Below are positions 10,401 to 21,219 of a stretch of 64,000 bases of DNA, in pieces. The position numbers and the translations under genes are program-made. A model generated the notes under the pieces. It was not told the origin of the DNA. It ran no database searches and saw only the letters and a list, made by a program, of their open reading frames with translations. Origin of the DNA: Talpa occidentalis (lineage: Eukaryota > Chordata > Mammalia > Eulipotyphla > Talpidae); assembly GCF_014898055.3 (NCBI RefSeq), contig NW_023601433.1, positions 20,449,641 to 20,513,640 on the forward strand, given 5' to 3'. Every line of letters starts with the position of its first letter. The stretch's first letter is position 1.

Positions 10401-12805
10401 CAGGTGGGGGCTGAAAGTCCCCGATCGCCCTCACCAGGGCCCCCTAGCGGCTGCCCTAGCAATTGCACCTGGGCGCAGCCAGAGTTGGGTGGATGGGGTT
10501 AGGCTCTGGCCAGAGGCGTAGCCTGGGGCTCATCAGCTCTGCTGGGCCAAATGCAGACTCTTCCCCTTTGAGTGCTGCTGGCTTCCCCGGGGCTTTTTTC
10601 CGTGCCGGCTATTGTGCCAGCAGTTTTGGAAGAAGCCCCGGTCGTCGCTTGTCCCTGGCTTCCAGGGAGTGCCCCCCCTGACAGGGACCCCGGCCCTATG
10701 TCTAGGGCATCTGCGGGCGCACGGTCCGCCGCTGGGGCTGTGATTGCTAGAGGAGTTTGTAGGCGTGCCCCGGGAGGAATATTTGGGCTTCCGCGAAGGG
10801 GAAGAGGGCCCCTTTCCCCCATGGGGGAGGACAATCCCAAACCCCCATGGGTGCAGGTTTGGCCCCAGCCCGGTGGTGGCTGAGGGTCCCCGAAGCCTTC
10901 ACCAGCGCCCCCTAGCGGCGGCCCTAGGGTGTGCATCTGTGCGCAGCCAGAGTCGGGTGGGCGGGGTCAGGCACCGGCCAGGGGCGTAGCCTGGGGCTCT
11001 TCAGCGCTGCTAGGCCAGGTTCGGACTCTTCCACTTTGAGTGCTGGTGGCTTGCCCGGGCCTTTTTTCCGCTCTGGCCTGTGTGCCTGCAATTTTTGAAG
11101 AGGCTGCGGTCGTCGCTTGTCCCTGGCTTCCAGGGCGTACCCTCCCCTGACAGGGACCCCGGCCCTCCATCTAGGGCGTCTGCGGGCGCACGGCCCCGCC
11201 GCTGGGGCTGTGAGTGTGAGAGAAGGGTGCAGGCGTGCCCCGGGAGAAAGGTTTGGGCTTCCCAGAAGGGGAAGAGTGCCCCGTTCCCCCATGGGGGAGG
11301 ACAATCCCCTATCCCCATGGGTGCAGGGGTGGCCCCAGCCTGGTGGGGGCTGAGGGGTCCCCGAACCTCCTCACCAGCTCCCCATAGAGGCGGCCCTAGG
11401 AAGTGCACCTGTGCGCAGCCAGAGTCGGGTGGCGGGCGGGGTCAGGCTCCAGCCGGGGGCGGACCCGAGTGCTCTTCAGCTCTGCTGGGCCAGGTGAGGA
11501 CTCTTCCCCTTTGAGTGGTGCTGGCTAGTCTGTGGCTTTCCACGCTGGCCTGTCTGCCTACAGTTTTGGAGGAGGCCGCGGTCGCCGCTTGTCCGTGGCT
11601 TACAGGGGGTGCCCTCCCATGACAGTGACCTCAGCCCTCCGTCTAGGGCGTGTTCGGGGGCAGGCCTGCCCCTGGGGGTGTGAGTGCTAGAGGAGGGTGC
11701 ACGTGACCCCTAGGGGGCAGATTGACCGTACCCCCGAGGGGGAAGTGGGTCCCGATTCCCCATGGGTGTAGAGGTCCCCCTAAGCCCAAGGGGGCTGAGA
11801 GTCTCCGAACCACTCCCCCCACTCACCAGCGCCCCCTGCCTGTGGCCCTGAGAACTGCACCTTTGCGCATGCACAGACGGGTGGGCGGGGTCAGGCTCCG
11901 GCCAGGGGGCTCACAGAGCTGCCGGGCCAGTTGAGGACTCTTCCCCTTTGAGTGGTGCTGGCTTGCCCGGGGCTTTCCGGGCCGGCCTGTCTGCCTACAG
12001 TTTGGAGGAGCGGCCGCGGTTGCCGCTTGTCCGTGGCTTACACGGGCTGCCCTCCCCTGACAGAAAATCGCCCCTCTGTCCAGGGCGACTTCGGGCTCAC
12101 GGCCGGCCGCTGGGGCTGTGAGTGCAGGAGGAGGGTGCAGGTGTGCCCCGGGAGGAAGATTTTCCGTTCCCCCAAAGAGGAAGAGGGATCTGTTCCCCCA
12201 CGGGAAAAGACGGTCCAGTACCCCCATGGGTGAAGATGAAACCCTACCCCCTTGGGACGGAGGGTCCCCTATTCTTCTCACCAGCGCCCCCTAGCGGCGG
12301 CCCTAGGAATTGCATCAGAGTGTACACAGAGACGGGCGGGCGGGGTCAGGCTCCGGCCAGGGGCGGAGCCTGGGGCTCATCAGCCCTGCTGGGCCAGGTG
12401 AGGACGCTTCCCATTTGAGTGGTGCTGGGTTGCCCGGGGCTTTCCGCGCCGGCCTGTGTGCTGCAGTTTTGGTAGAGGCCGCGTTCGCCGCTTGTCCCTG
12501 GCTTACAGGGGGTGCCCTTCCCTGACAGGGACCCCGGCCCTCCGTCCAAGGCGTCTGCGGGAGCACAGCCCCGCCGCTGGGGCTGTGAGTGCGAGAAGAG
12601 GGTGCAGGCGTGCCGCGGGAGAAAGATTTCGGCTACCGCAAAGGGGAAGAGGGCCCCATTCCCCCACGGGGAAAGACAATCAGTACCCCCATGGGTGCAG
12701 ATGTGGCCCCAGCCCCGTGGGCCCTGAGGGTCCCCGAACCCCCTCACCAGCGCCCCATATAGGAGGCCATAGGAAGTGCACCTGTGCGCAGGCAGAGTCG
12801 GGTGG
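4411..12805 (+). repeat. GC-rich tandem array A, ~467 bp monomer, ~18 copies
   Basis: A landmark such as AAGTGCACCTGTG recurs near 4851, 5321, 5788, 6255, 6722, 7186, 7654, 8126, 8594, 9062, 9534, 9996, 10464, 10932 and 11401, a period of 462-472 bp. Each unit carries Sp1-like GGGGCGGAG, an 8-12 bp palindrome around CCCCATGGGG and a CTCF-like CGCCCCCTAGCGG. Monomers from about 11520 to 12300 are more diverged, as at the edge of an array. Long open frames in all six directions follow from GC content; none looks like a protein. Monomer order matches arrays B and C. It ends at an assembly gap. Confidence 0.95.
5290..5306 (-). promoter_or_regulatory. CTCF-like motif, array A (representative)
   Basis: The minus strand reads CCGCTAGGGGGCGCTGG, which fits the CTCF core consensus CCASYAGRKGGCRS except for G at position 3. 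The same 17-mer occurs at 6226-6242, 9504-9520, 10902-10918 and 12281-12297. One- to few-base variants occupy the same place in other monomers, for example near 5759, 7160, 7630, 8568, 9036 and 10436. Binding is inferred from the motif only. Confidence 0.6.
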
Positions 12806-12905
12806 NNNNNNNNNNNNNNNNNNNNNNNNNNNNNNNNNNNNNNNNNNNNNNNNNNNNNNNNNNNNNNNNNNNNNNNNNNNNNNNNNNNNNNNNNNNNNNN
12901 NNNNN
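12806..12905. other. Assembly gap, 100 N
   Basis: Exactly 100 N, the conventional unknown-size scaffold gap. The array is in forward orientation on the left and reverse on the right, so this is where the first orientation flip occurs. Confidence 0.98.
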
Positions 12906-15900
12906 CAGCACTACTCAAAGAGTCCACACCTGGCCCAGCAGCGCCATTGAGCCCCAGGCTCTGCCCCTGGCCGGAGACTGACCCCGCCCACCGACTCTGA
13001 CTGCGCACAGGTGCACTTCCTAGATCCGCCGTAGGGGGCGCTGGTGAGGGGGTTCGGGGACCCTCAGCACCCACCGGGCTGGACCACCCATGCAGCCATG
13101 GAGTACGGGATTGTCCTCCCCCATGGCGGAACGGGGCCCTCTTCCCCTTCGCGGAAGACCAAACCTTTCTCCCGGGGCACGCCTGCACCCTCCTCTTGCA
13201 CTCACAGCCCCAGAGGTGGGGCCGTGCGCCCGCAGACTCCCTAAAAGTAGGGCCGGGGTTCCGGTCAGGGGAGGGCACCCCCTGGAAGCCAGGGACAAGC
13301 GGCGACCACGGCCTCTTCCAAAACTGCAGGCACACAGGCCGGCTCTGAAAAAAGCCCCGGGCAAACCAACACCACTCAAAGGGGAAGAGTCCGCACCTGG
13401 CCCTAGCAGCGCTGATGATCCGCAGGCTCCGCCCCTGGCTGGAGCTTGCCCCGCCCCACCCGACTCTGGCTGCACACAGGTGCACTTCCTGGGCCGCCGC
13501 TAGGGGCGCAGTGTGAGGGGGTTCGGGGACCCTCACACCCCACCGGGCTGGGGCCACCCCTGCACCCATGGGGGTACGGGATTGTCCTCCCCAAGGGGGA
13601 ACGGGGCCTTCTTCCCCTTCGTGGAAGCCCAAACCTTCCTCTGGGCACGCCTGCACCGTCCTCTCGCACTCACAGCCTCAGCGGCAGGGCCGTGCGCCCT
13701 CAGACGCCCTAGACAGACAGAGTCCCGGGTTACCGCTCAGGGGAGGGCACCTCCTGGAAGGAAGGGACAAGCAGCGACCACGACCTCTTCCTAAACTGCA
13801 GGCACACAGGCAGGCGTGGAAAAAAGCCCCGGGCAAGCCAGCACCACTCAAAGGGGAAGAGTCCCGCACCTGGCCTAGCAGAGCTGAAGAGCACCAGGCT
13901 CAGCACCTGGCGGAGCCTGACTCCGCCCACCCGACTCTGGCAGGGCACAATGCACTTCCAAGGGCCTCCGCTAGGGGGCCCTGGTGAGGGCTTCGGGGAC
14001 CCTCAGCCCCACCAGGCTGGGCCAACCCTGCACACATGGGGTTCGGGATTGTCCTCCCCCATGGGGGAATGGGCCTTCTTCCCCTTTACGGAAGCCCAAA
14101 CATCCTCCGGGGCACGCCTGCAACCTCCTCTCGCACTCACAGCCCCAGCGGCGGGGCCGTGCGTCCGCAGACGCCCTAGACGGAGGGCCGGGGTCCCGGT
14201 CAGGGGAGGGCACCCCCTGGAAGCAAGGGACAAGCGGCGACCACGGTCTCTTCCAAAAACTGCAGGCACACAGGAAGGCGCGGAAAAAGCCCGGCAAGCC
14301 AGCACCACTCAAAGGGGAAGATTCCGCACATGGCCCAGCAGTGCTGATGAGCCCCAGGCTCCGCCCTGGCCGGAGCCTGACCCCGCCCACCCAACTCGTC
14401 TGCGCACAGGTGCACTTCCTAGGTCTGCCGCTAGGCTGCGTTGGTGAGGGGGGTTCGGGGACCCTCAGCACCCACGGGCCTAGGGCCAACACTGCACACA
14501 TGGGGATACGTGATTGTGCTCCCGCATGGGGGAACGGGGCCCTCTTCCCCTTCGCGGAAGCGCAACCCTTCCTCCCGGGCACGCCTGCACCTCCTCTCGC
14601 ACTCACAGCTCCAGTGCGGGGCCGGAGCCCGCAGGACGCCCTAGAGGGAGGGCCGGGATCCCCGTAGGGGAGGGCACCCCCTGGAAGCCAGGGACAAGCG
14701 GCGACCACGGCCTCTTCCCAAACAGCAGGCACACATGCCGGCTAGGAAAAAGCCACGGACAAGCCAGCACCACCCAAAGGGGAAGAGTCCGCACCTGGCC
14801 CAGCAGCGTTGATGATCCCCAGGCTCCGCCCCTGGCCGGAGCCTGACCCCGCCCACCTGACTCTGGCTGCACACAGGTGCACTTACAAGGGCCGCCGCTA
14901 GGCGGCGCTGGTGAGGGGATTCGTGGACCCTCAGACCCACCAGGCTGGGGCCACCACTGCACCCATGGGGGTACGGGATTGTCCTACCCATGGGGAACGG
15001 TCCCTCTTCTCCTTCGTGGAAGCCCAAATTTTCCTCCGGGGCATGCCTGCACCCTCCTCTCGCACTCACAGCCTCAGCGGCGGGGCTGTGCGCCCGCAGA
15101 CGCCCTAAACGGAGGACCGGGGTCCCGCTCAGGGGAGACCACCCCCTGGAAGCCAGGGACTAGCGACGACCGCGCCCTCTTCCAAAACTGCAGGCACACA
15201 GGCCGGCGCGGATAAAAGCCCCGGGCAAGCCAGCACCACTCAAAGGGTAATAGTCCGCACCTGCCCCAGCAGCGCTGATGAGCCCCAGGCTCCGCCCCTG
15301 GTCGGAGCCTGACCCCGCCCACCCGACTCTGGCTGCACACAGGTGCACTTCCAAGGGCCGCTGATAGGGGGCGCTGGTGATGGGTTTCGGGGACCCTCAG
15401 CTCCCACCGGGCTGGGGCCAACCCTGCACCCATGGGGGTATGGGATTGTCCTCCCCCATGTGGGAACTGGGCCCTCTTCCCCTCTGGAAGCCCAAACCAT
15501 CCTCCCGCGGCACACCTGCACCCTCCTCTCGCACTCACATCCCTAGCGGAGAGGCCGTGCGCCCGCAGACGCCCGACACGGAGGGCCGGGTCCCCGTCAC
15601 GGGAGGGCACCCCCTGCAAGGCAGGAGAACCGGCGACCGCGGCCTCTTACAAAACTGCAGGCACACAGGCCGGCGTGGAATAAAGCCCAGGGCAAGTCAG
15701 CACCACTCAAGGGGAGGAGTCCGTACCTGGCCCAGCAGCGCTTGATGAGTCCCAGGCTCCGCCCCTGGCCGGAGCCTGACCCCGCCCGCCGACTCTGGCT
15801 GTGCACAAGTGCACTTCCTAGGGCTGAGCTAAGAGGCGCTGGTGAGGGGCTCGGGGACCCTCAGCCCCCACCAGGCTGGGGCCACCCCTGCACCTATGGG

Positions 15901-18133
15901 GGTACGGGATTGTCCTCCCCCATGGGGGAACGGGGCCCCCTTCCCCTTCGCAGAAGCCCAAACCTTCCTCCCTAGGCACGCCTGCACCCTCATCTCGCAC
16001 TCACAGCCCCAGCGGCGGGGCCTTGCGCCTGCAAACGCCCTAGACAGTGGGCCGGGGTCCCGGTCAGGGAAGGGCACCCCCTGGAAGTCAGGGACAAGCG
16101 GCGAACGCGGCCTCTTCCAAAACTGCAGGCACACAGGCCGGCGCAGAAAAAAGCCCCGAGTTAGCCAGCACCACTTAAAGGGGAAGAGACCTCACCTGGC
16201 CCACCATCGCTGATGAGCCCCAGGCTCCGCCCCTGGCCGGAGACTAACCCCGCCCACCCGACTCTTGCTGCGCACAGGTGTACTACCTAGGGCCCGCCGC
16301 TAGGGGGCGCTGGTGAGGGTGTTCGGGGACCCTAAGCCCCCACTGGGCTGGGGCCACAAATGCAACCATGGGGGTACGGGATTATCCTCCCCCATGGGGG
16401 AACGGGGACCTCTTCCCTTCGAGGAAGCCCAAACCTTCCTCCCGGGGCACGCCTGCACCCTCCTCTCGCCCTCACAGCCCCAGCGGTGGGCCGTGCGCCC
16501 GCAGACGCCCTACACGGAAGGCCGGGGTCCCGGTCACGTGAGGGCACCACCTGGAAGCCAGGGAGAAGCAGCGACTGCGGCCTCTTCCAAAACTGCAGGC
16601 ACACAGTCCGGCGCAGAAAAAAGCCCCGGGCACGCCAGTACCACTCAAAGGGGAAGAATCCGCACCTGGCCCAGCAGCGCTGATGAGCCCCCGAATCCGC
16701 CCCTGGCCGCAGCCTAACACCGACACCAGACTATGGCTGGGCACAGGAGCACTTTCTAGGGTCTCAGCTAGGGGGCGCTGGTGAGGGTGTTCGGGGACCC
16801 TCAGCCCCCACCGTTCTGGGGCCACCCCTGCACCCACTGGGGTACGGGATTGTCCTCCCCCATGGGGGAACTGGGCACTCTTCCCCGTCGCGTAAGCCCA
16901 AACCTTCCTCCCAGGGCACGCCTGCACACTCACTCGCACTCAGAGCCCCAGCGGCGGGGCCGTGCGCCCGTAGACGCCCTAGACGGCGGCCCGGGGTCCC
17001 GGTCAGGGGAGGGCACCCCCTGGAAGCCAGGGAAAAGCGGCGACCGCAGCCTCTTCCATAACTGCATGCCTACAGGCCGGCGCGGAAAAAAGCCCCGGGC
17101 AAGCCAGCCCCACTCAAAGGGGAAGAGTCCGCACCTGGCCCAGCAGCGCTGATGAGCCCTAGGCTCTGCCCCTGGCCGGAGCCTGACACCGCCCACCCGA
17201 CTCTGGCTACGCACAGGTTCAATTCCTAGGGCCGCCGCTAGGGGGCGCTGGTGAGCGGGTTCAGGTAACCTCAGCGCCCACCGGGCTGGGGCCACCCATT
17301 CACCCATGGGGAACGGGACTGTCCTCCCCCATGGGGGAAAGGGGCCCTCAATCCCTTTGCGGAAGCCCAAACCTTCCTCCCGGGGCACGCCTGCACACTC
17401 CTCTGGCACTCACAGCCCCAGTGGCGGGGCCGTGCGACCGCAGACACCCTAGACGGAGGGCCGGGGTCTCGGTCAGGGGAAGGCACCCCCTGGAAGCCAG
17501 GGACAAGTGGCGACCGCGGCCTCTTCCAAAACTGCAGGCACACAGGCCGGCGCAGAAAAAGCCCCGGACAAGCCAGCACCACTCAAAGTGGAAGAGTCCG
17601 CAACTTGCCCAGCAGTGCTGATGAGCCCCAGGCACCGCCCCTGGCCGGAGCCTGACCCCGCCCACCCGAATCTGGCTGCACACAGGTGCACTTCCTAGGG
17701 CCGCCGCTAGGGGGCGCTGGTGAGGGGGTTCGGGGACCCTCAGCCCCCAGCGGACTGGGGCCACCCCTGCACCCAAGGGGGTACGGGATTGTCCTCCCCC
17801 ATGGGGGAACGGGGCCCTCTTCCCCTTCGCAGAAGCCCAAACCTTCCTCCCGGGGCACGTCTGCAACCTCACTCGCACTCAGAGCCCCAGAGGCGGGGCC
17901 GTGCGCCCGCAGACGCCCTAGTCGGAGGCCCGGTGTCCCGGTCAGGGGAGGGCACCCCCTGGAAGCCAGGGACAAGCGGCGACCGCGGCCTCTTCCAAAA
18001 CTGCAGGCACACAGCCCGGCGCGGAAAAAAGCCCCTGGCAAGCCAGCACCACTCAAAGGGGAAGTGTCCGCACCTGGCCCAGCAGCGCTGATGAGCCCCA
18101 GGCTCCGCTCCTGGCCGGAGCCTCACCCCGCCT
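12906..18133 (-). repeat. GC-rich tandem array B, ~467 bp monomer, ~11 copies, inverted
   Basis: Reverse complement of the first ~5.2 kb of array A, with the same order of variant monomers. For example, the junction at 18134 matches 4410, the variant GAGGATGG monomer at about 15500 matches 7030, and the left end at 12906 matches about 9640. Differences from array A are scattered substitutions and short indels. Confidence 0.95.
17704..17720 (+). promoter_or_regulatory. CTCF-like motif, array B (representative)
   Basis: CCGCTAGGGGGCGCTGG on the plus strand. Identical 17-mers lie at 16297-16313 and 17235-17251, and in the short array before the 5' LTR at 27603-27619 and 28058-28074. The orientation is opposite to arrays A and C because the whole contig is inverted. 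Confidence 0.6.
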
Positions 18134-18924
18134 TCCGCGGACCATCCCAGCGGCAGCGGGATATTGAGACAATCTCAGGGTTTGAGCGAGAATGAGAAAG
18201 GGTGGTCGAAGGAATTAGGCCGAGGGACAAGAATGACACACAGACACACTCAAGGGAGAGTGAAAATCTGAGTGCAATTTATGAGGATCAACCATCTCTT
18301 TTTATACATTTTCACAGTGATTACTTCATTATGTTTTTCACATATGTGGTTAATCATTTATCAGATTGTTCATAAATGCAGTAAAACATGAACAACATAA
18401 CATCTTGTTTATTATTTACCAAGAAATCAGCAACAAATCAAGAACATTTCATATATTACCCCCCTCAGTGGAGGTCTGTTCTAGGTCTTGCGATTCACTG
18501 TTATGATTATATATACCTATCATAATCTTACTTTTATAGCTCCCATTTCTACTTATTATTCCTATAATTCTACTTGGTTACAAGTTTACTGAAAACAATA
18601 GAACCAGATTCCTTGGCCATGATTGCATTCCTTTAATGTGAAACTGCTGCCTAGTAATGATTAACAACATGACTTGGTTGTGCCTCAACATCTTCCAGTC
18701 CTGTTTTCCTAGTTATTTTCCATAAGTGAAAGGTGGGAATCATTAAAATCCCCTTGGGGACTGCGTCTGTCTTAGGTTGTCAGAAACTCCTTTCTGATCT
18801 TACCCGTCATTGACTGTCCAGTCCAGCACACAGGGGAAGAGGGACTTATGTACCACACAGCACAGCCACTCTATTTTAATGAGAAATTGTGGCAATAGTC
18901 ACATTGCTCTCAGGAGCTGCCACA
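18134..18924 (-). repeat. 3' LTR, copy B (~791 bp)
   Basis: It begins TGTGGCAGCT at 18924 on the minus strand, just after the polypurine tract, and ends near 18134 at the start of array B. It is near-identical to the 3' LTRs of copies A and C and has a U3 unlike the 5' LTR at 26581-27368. Confidence 0.85.
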
Positions 18925-21219
18925 GTTCCCCCTTTTTTTTTAAATTGAAGCTGCATAAAATGCATATCTCGACGAAGTGTCTTCACATTTCTGCTAAGTA
19001 ATTTCAAAAACACAGGAACCATAAGGCAACAAACCAAGACTATTAACATAATTATTCCAAATGAAATTAAAAAGTGTAACCAATTAGAGGGAGCCAAGGA
19101 ACGTAGAGAGTCAGAAAATGTCGATGCGAAATCAGACAAAGCTGGTTCAGACAGATGAGCCTGGCTCATTGCAGAAATTTCTGCTTGAAGTGAAGACAAA
19201 TCATGACTAGTGTCACTTTCACACCAAATACCTAGTAAATGATAATTAACAAAAGCCCAATCAAAAGATGAATTATACGGTTTGGGCGTGACACAGATAA
19301 ATTTAAACTGTGCATGACAACGAGTGGAGAGAAGTCTCTTAATTTGCTGAACTTCTTCTCCCAAAGCCAGTACTGTTTCCTCCAAGGAATTAAGTTGCTG
19401 TTCCATTTTTTTATCAATGGAATGTTGCAAGGCAAGTGCTAAAGTTACATTTTGTGTGAGGTCATTAACAAAATGTGCTGTATGAGTTTCCTGTACCAGG
19501 GCAACAGATGAGGCTGCAAGTGAAGTAACAATTGCTATCAAAGCAGCAATTCCCAGGAACAGAGAAACAGAGGTCATTGTCATGCCAGATGCCCAATAGG
19601 TGATGTTTAGTAAGATTCCAATGTAGAGAGGAATTATAACGCAAAGGTGTAACACAAATGAAATGAAAATGAACGTGGCAGAGAGTGGATAATTGCTGCT
19701 TAAGCAGCTGAACTTCATCTCCAATGGCAATAACAATTTCTTCCAGGGCATTTATCTTTCTTTCTAACTTGTAGTCAATGTCCCGCTGCACAGAGAGTGC
19801 CATGGTCACATTTTTGGTAAGGTCATTTACAAAAGAAGCTGTCTTAGCTTCCTGAATTAAAGCAACAGAGGAAGTAGCTAAGGAGGTAACCAGGGAAATT
19901 AGAGCAGCAATTCCTAGAATAAGGGTGGCAATAAAACATTTAGGACAAAGAAGGGCATGTACTTCATCTAAAATTTGCATGGCAGTATTATCATACCAAG
20001 GCATATCATGTAAATCAACAGGTAACATAACATAGGGGGGTCTTTTAAGTAAGACCACCACAGGATATACACGAGCAAGAGAGGGGGTAATACAATTAGT
20101 AACAACACAGCCAGAACAATGTACAGAGTAAGAAGTCCCACGCAATTGAATGTGTGTAGCTGAGGCATTTCCCAGAAGTAGAGCGAAGGAATATTCAACG
20201 CAGGGATGCACTGGGATCTTAGCGGTGTCCTGTCCAGGTTGTTTGAAGTGTACATCATCAAAGGCAGCGAAAAGACGAAAGAGTTCAGGCTGAAAATAAG
20301 TCTTATTGTGATGATTAAAAGCATACATGGGTGGCACCCATCCAACAGAAAACTTTCTATAGGGAAGGGTTGGAACAGCAAATGAAAAATCATATACAGT
20401 AAACTGAGACATAAGAGGGGATATAGGCATTGCTTGAGAAAAACCACAGTGCAGCCAAACTTGGTAGGAAATAAGGGAATCCCAGAATTGGTCAACATCC
20501 CGGTATTTTTGAACACAGTTGGGAAAAGGGGGAGTAAAAGGCGGTGAGGAGAAGGTGCGGATTCCATTGTCCGCCGTTAATTGGTCCAAGGCCATGAACG
20601 TTAAATCCCAGATGACACGGTCTTTGTTGTTTGTTCGATGGCTTTTAGGGGGAGTGCGAGGTGGTGCATCAGTGAGCATGAAAACATAATGTAGCATCAT
20701 ACAACCAGGAAGGGATAGAGAGTTAGCATAGACACAAAGTGGAGGGCCATCAGATAGGCCCTCATAATCAATAGGGGAAGAAACCATGTGTTCAGAGTGA
20801 AAATCAGCCAAGCCACCAAGAAGGTTGGTGTCATTAACATATACCTTTATGACAGAGTTTTCTGTCCAGGGAACCGGGTGCAGAAAAGGTGGTTCGGGAA
20901 CGTAAGCCCAAAATTGGGCCGATTGTACAGGTGCGGACTGAGTTGTCAAAACGGCAATAATTGCCATGAAAATTGATAAGGCAGTGCGTGGAACATTATT
21001 TTGTTGCACCAGGTGTTCAGCCATCATCGCGAGGGCCTTTATATGACCCCAGGTTGGAAGGCGGTTGGGATGCTCCCGCAGGAGTTGAAGGCGACGCATC
21101 CTCCTCGTCAAACGCGCCATCTGCCGTAGGTGGCGGAGAGCCTGAGCTCGCGCTCGGGACCGGGACCGACGGACAGTGGCGGATGAGGCAGTCTGGAATC
21201 CAGACAGGGGAGTCGGCAT
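18876..21219 (-). pseudogene. env: env, copy B, best-preserved but frame-broken at the TM duplication
   Basis: Envelope glycoprotein of betaretrovirus type. From the ATG at 21219 one frame stays open to 19465 (584 codons). It encodes an arginine-rich leader (RRSRSRARAQALRHLRQMAR), a hydrophobic signal core (ALSIFMAIIAVL), SU starting near QFWAYVPEPP, and the first TM unit with a fusion-peptide-like segment (LGIAALISLVTSLA). The residues just before it read LLCPKC, with no R-X-K/R-R cleavage site. The frame then enters the second TM unit out of register and stops at 19465. The overlapping frame 18876-19751 encodes the second unit, the membrane anchor (FLISFGIIMLIVLVCCLMV) and a basic tail. The C-X7-C loop without a CX6CC motif fits class II TMs. 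The ATG lies inside the integrase C-terminal frame. Confidence 0.92.
19211..19914 (-). repeat. Tandem duplication of the env TM ectodomain, copy B
   Basis: Unit 1 starts at 19914 and unit 2 at 19553, again 361 bp apart. Both begin GGAATTGCTGCT and both end at a HLLGIW-coding stretch. The arrangement is the same in copies A and C, so it predates their multiplication. Confidence 0.9.

Noticed and set aside
4411..12805. Many long open frames (100-180 codons) on both strands of the GC-rich arrays
   Set aside because: They occur in all frames, shift between monomers with every indel, have Pro/Arg/Gly/Ala-rich composition and no domain. They reflect GC content and repetition, not genes.
12806..12905. 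N runs interpreted as masked adapter rather than scaffold gaps
   Set aside because: All three runs are exactly 100 bases, the standard placeholder. An adapter-derived palindrome upstream of scaffolding remains possible and is noted in the findings, but the N runs themselves do not show it.
12346..13656. A 436-codon minus-strand frame
   Set aside because: It runs straight through the 100-N gap and consists of array monomers translated on both sides; the length is an artefact.
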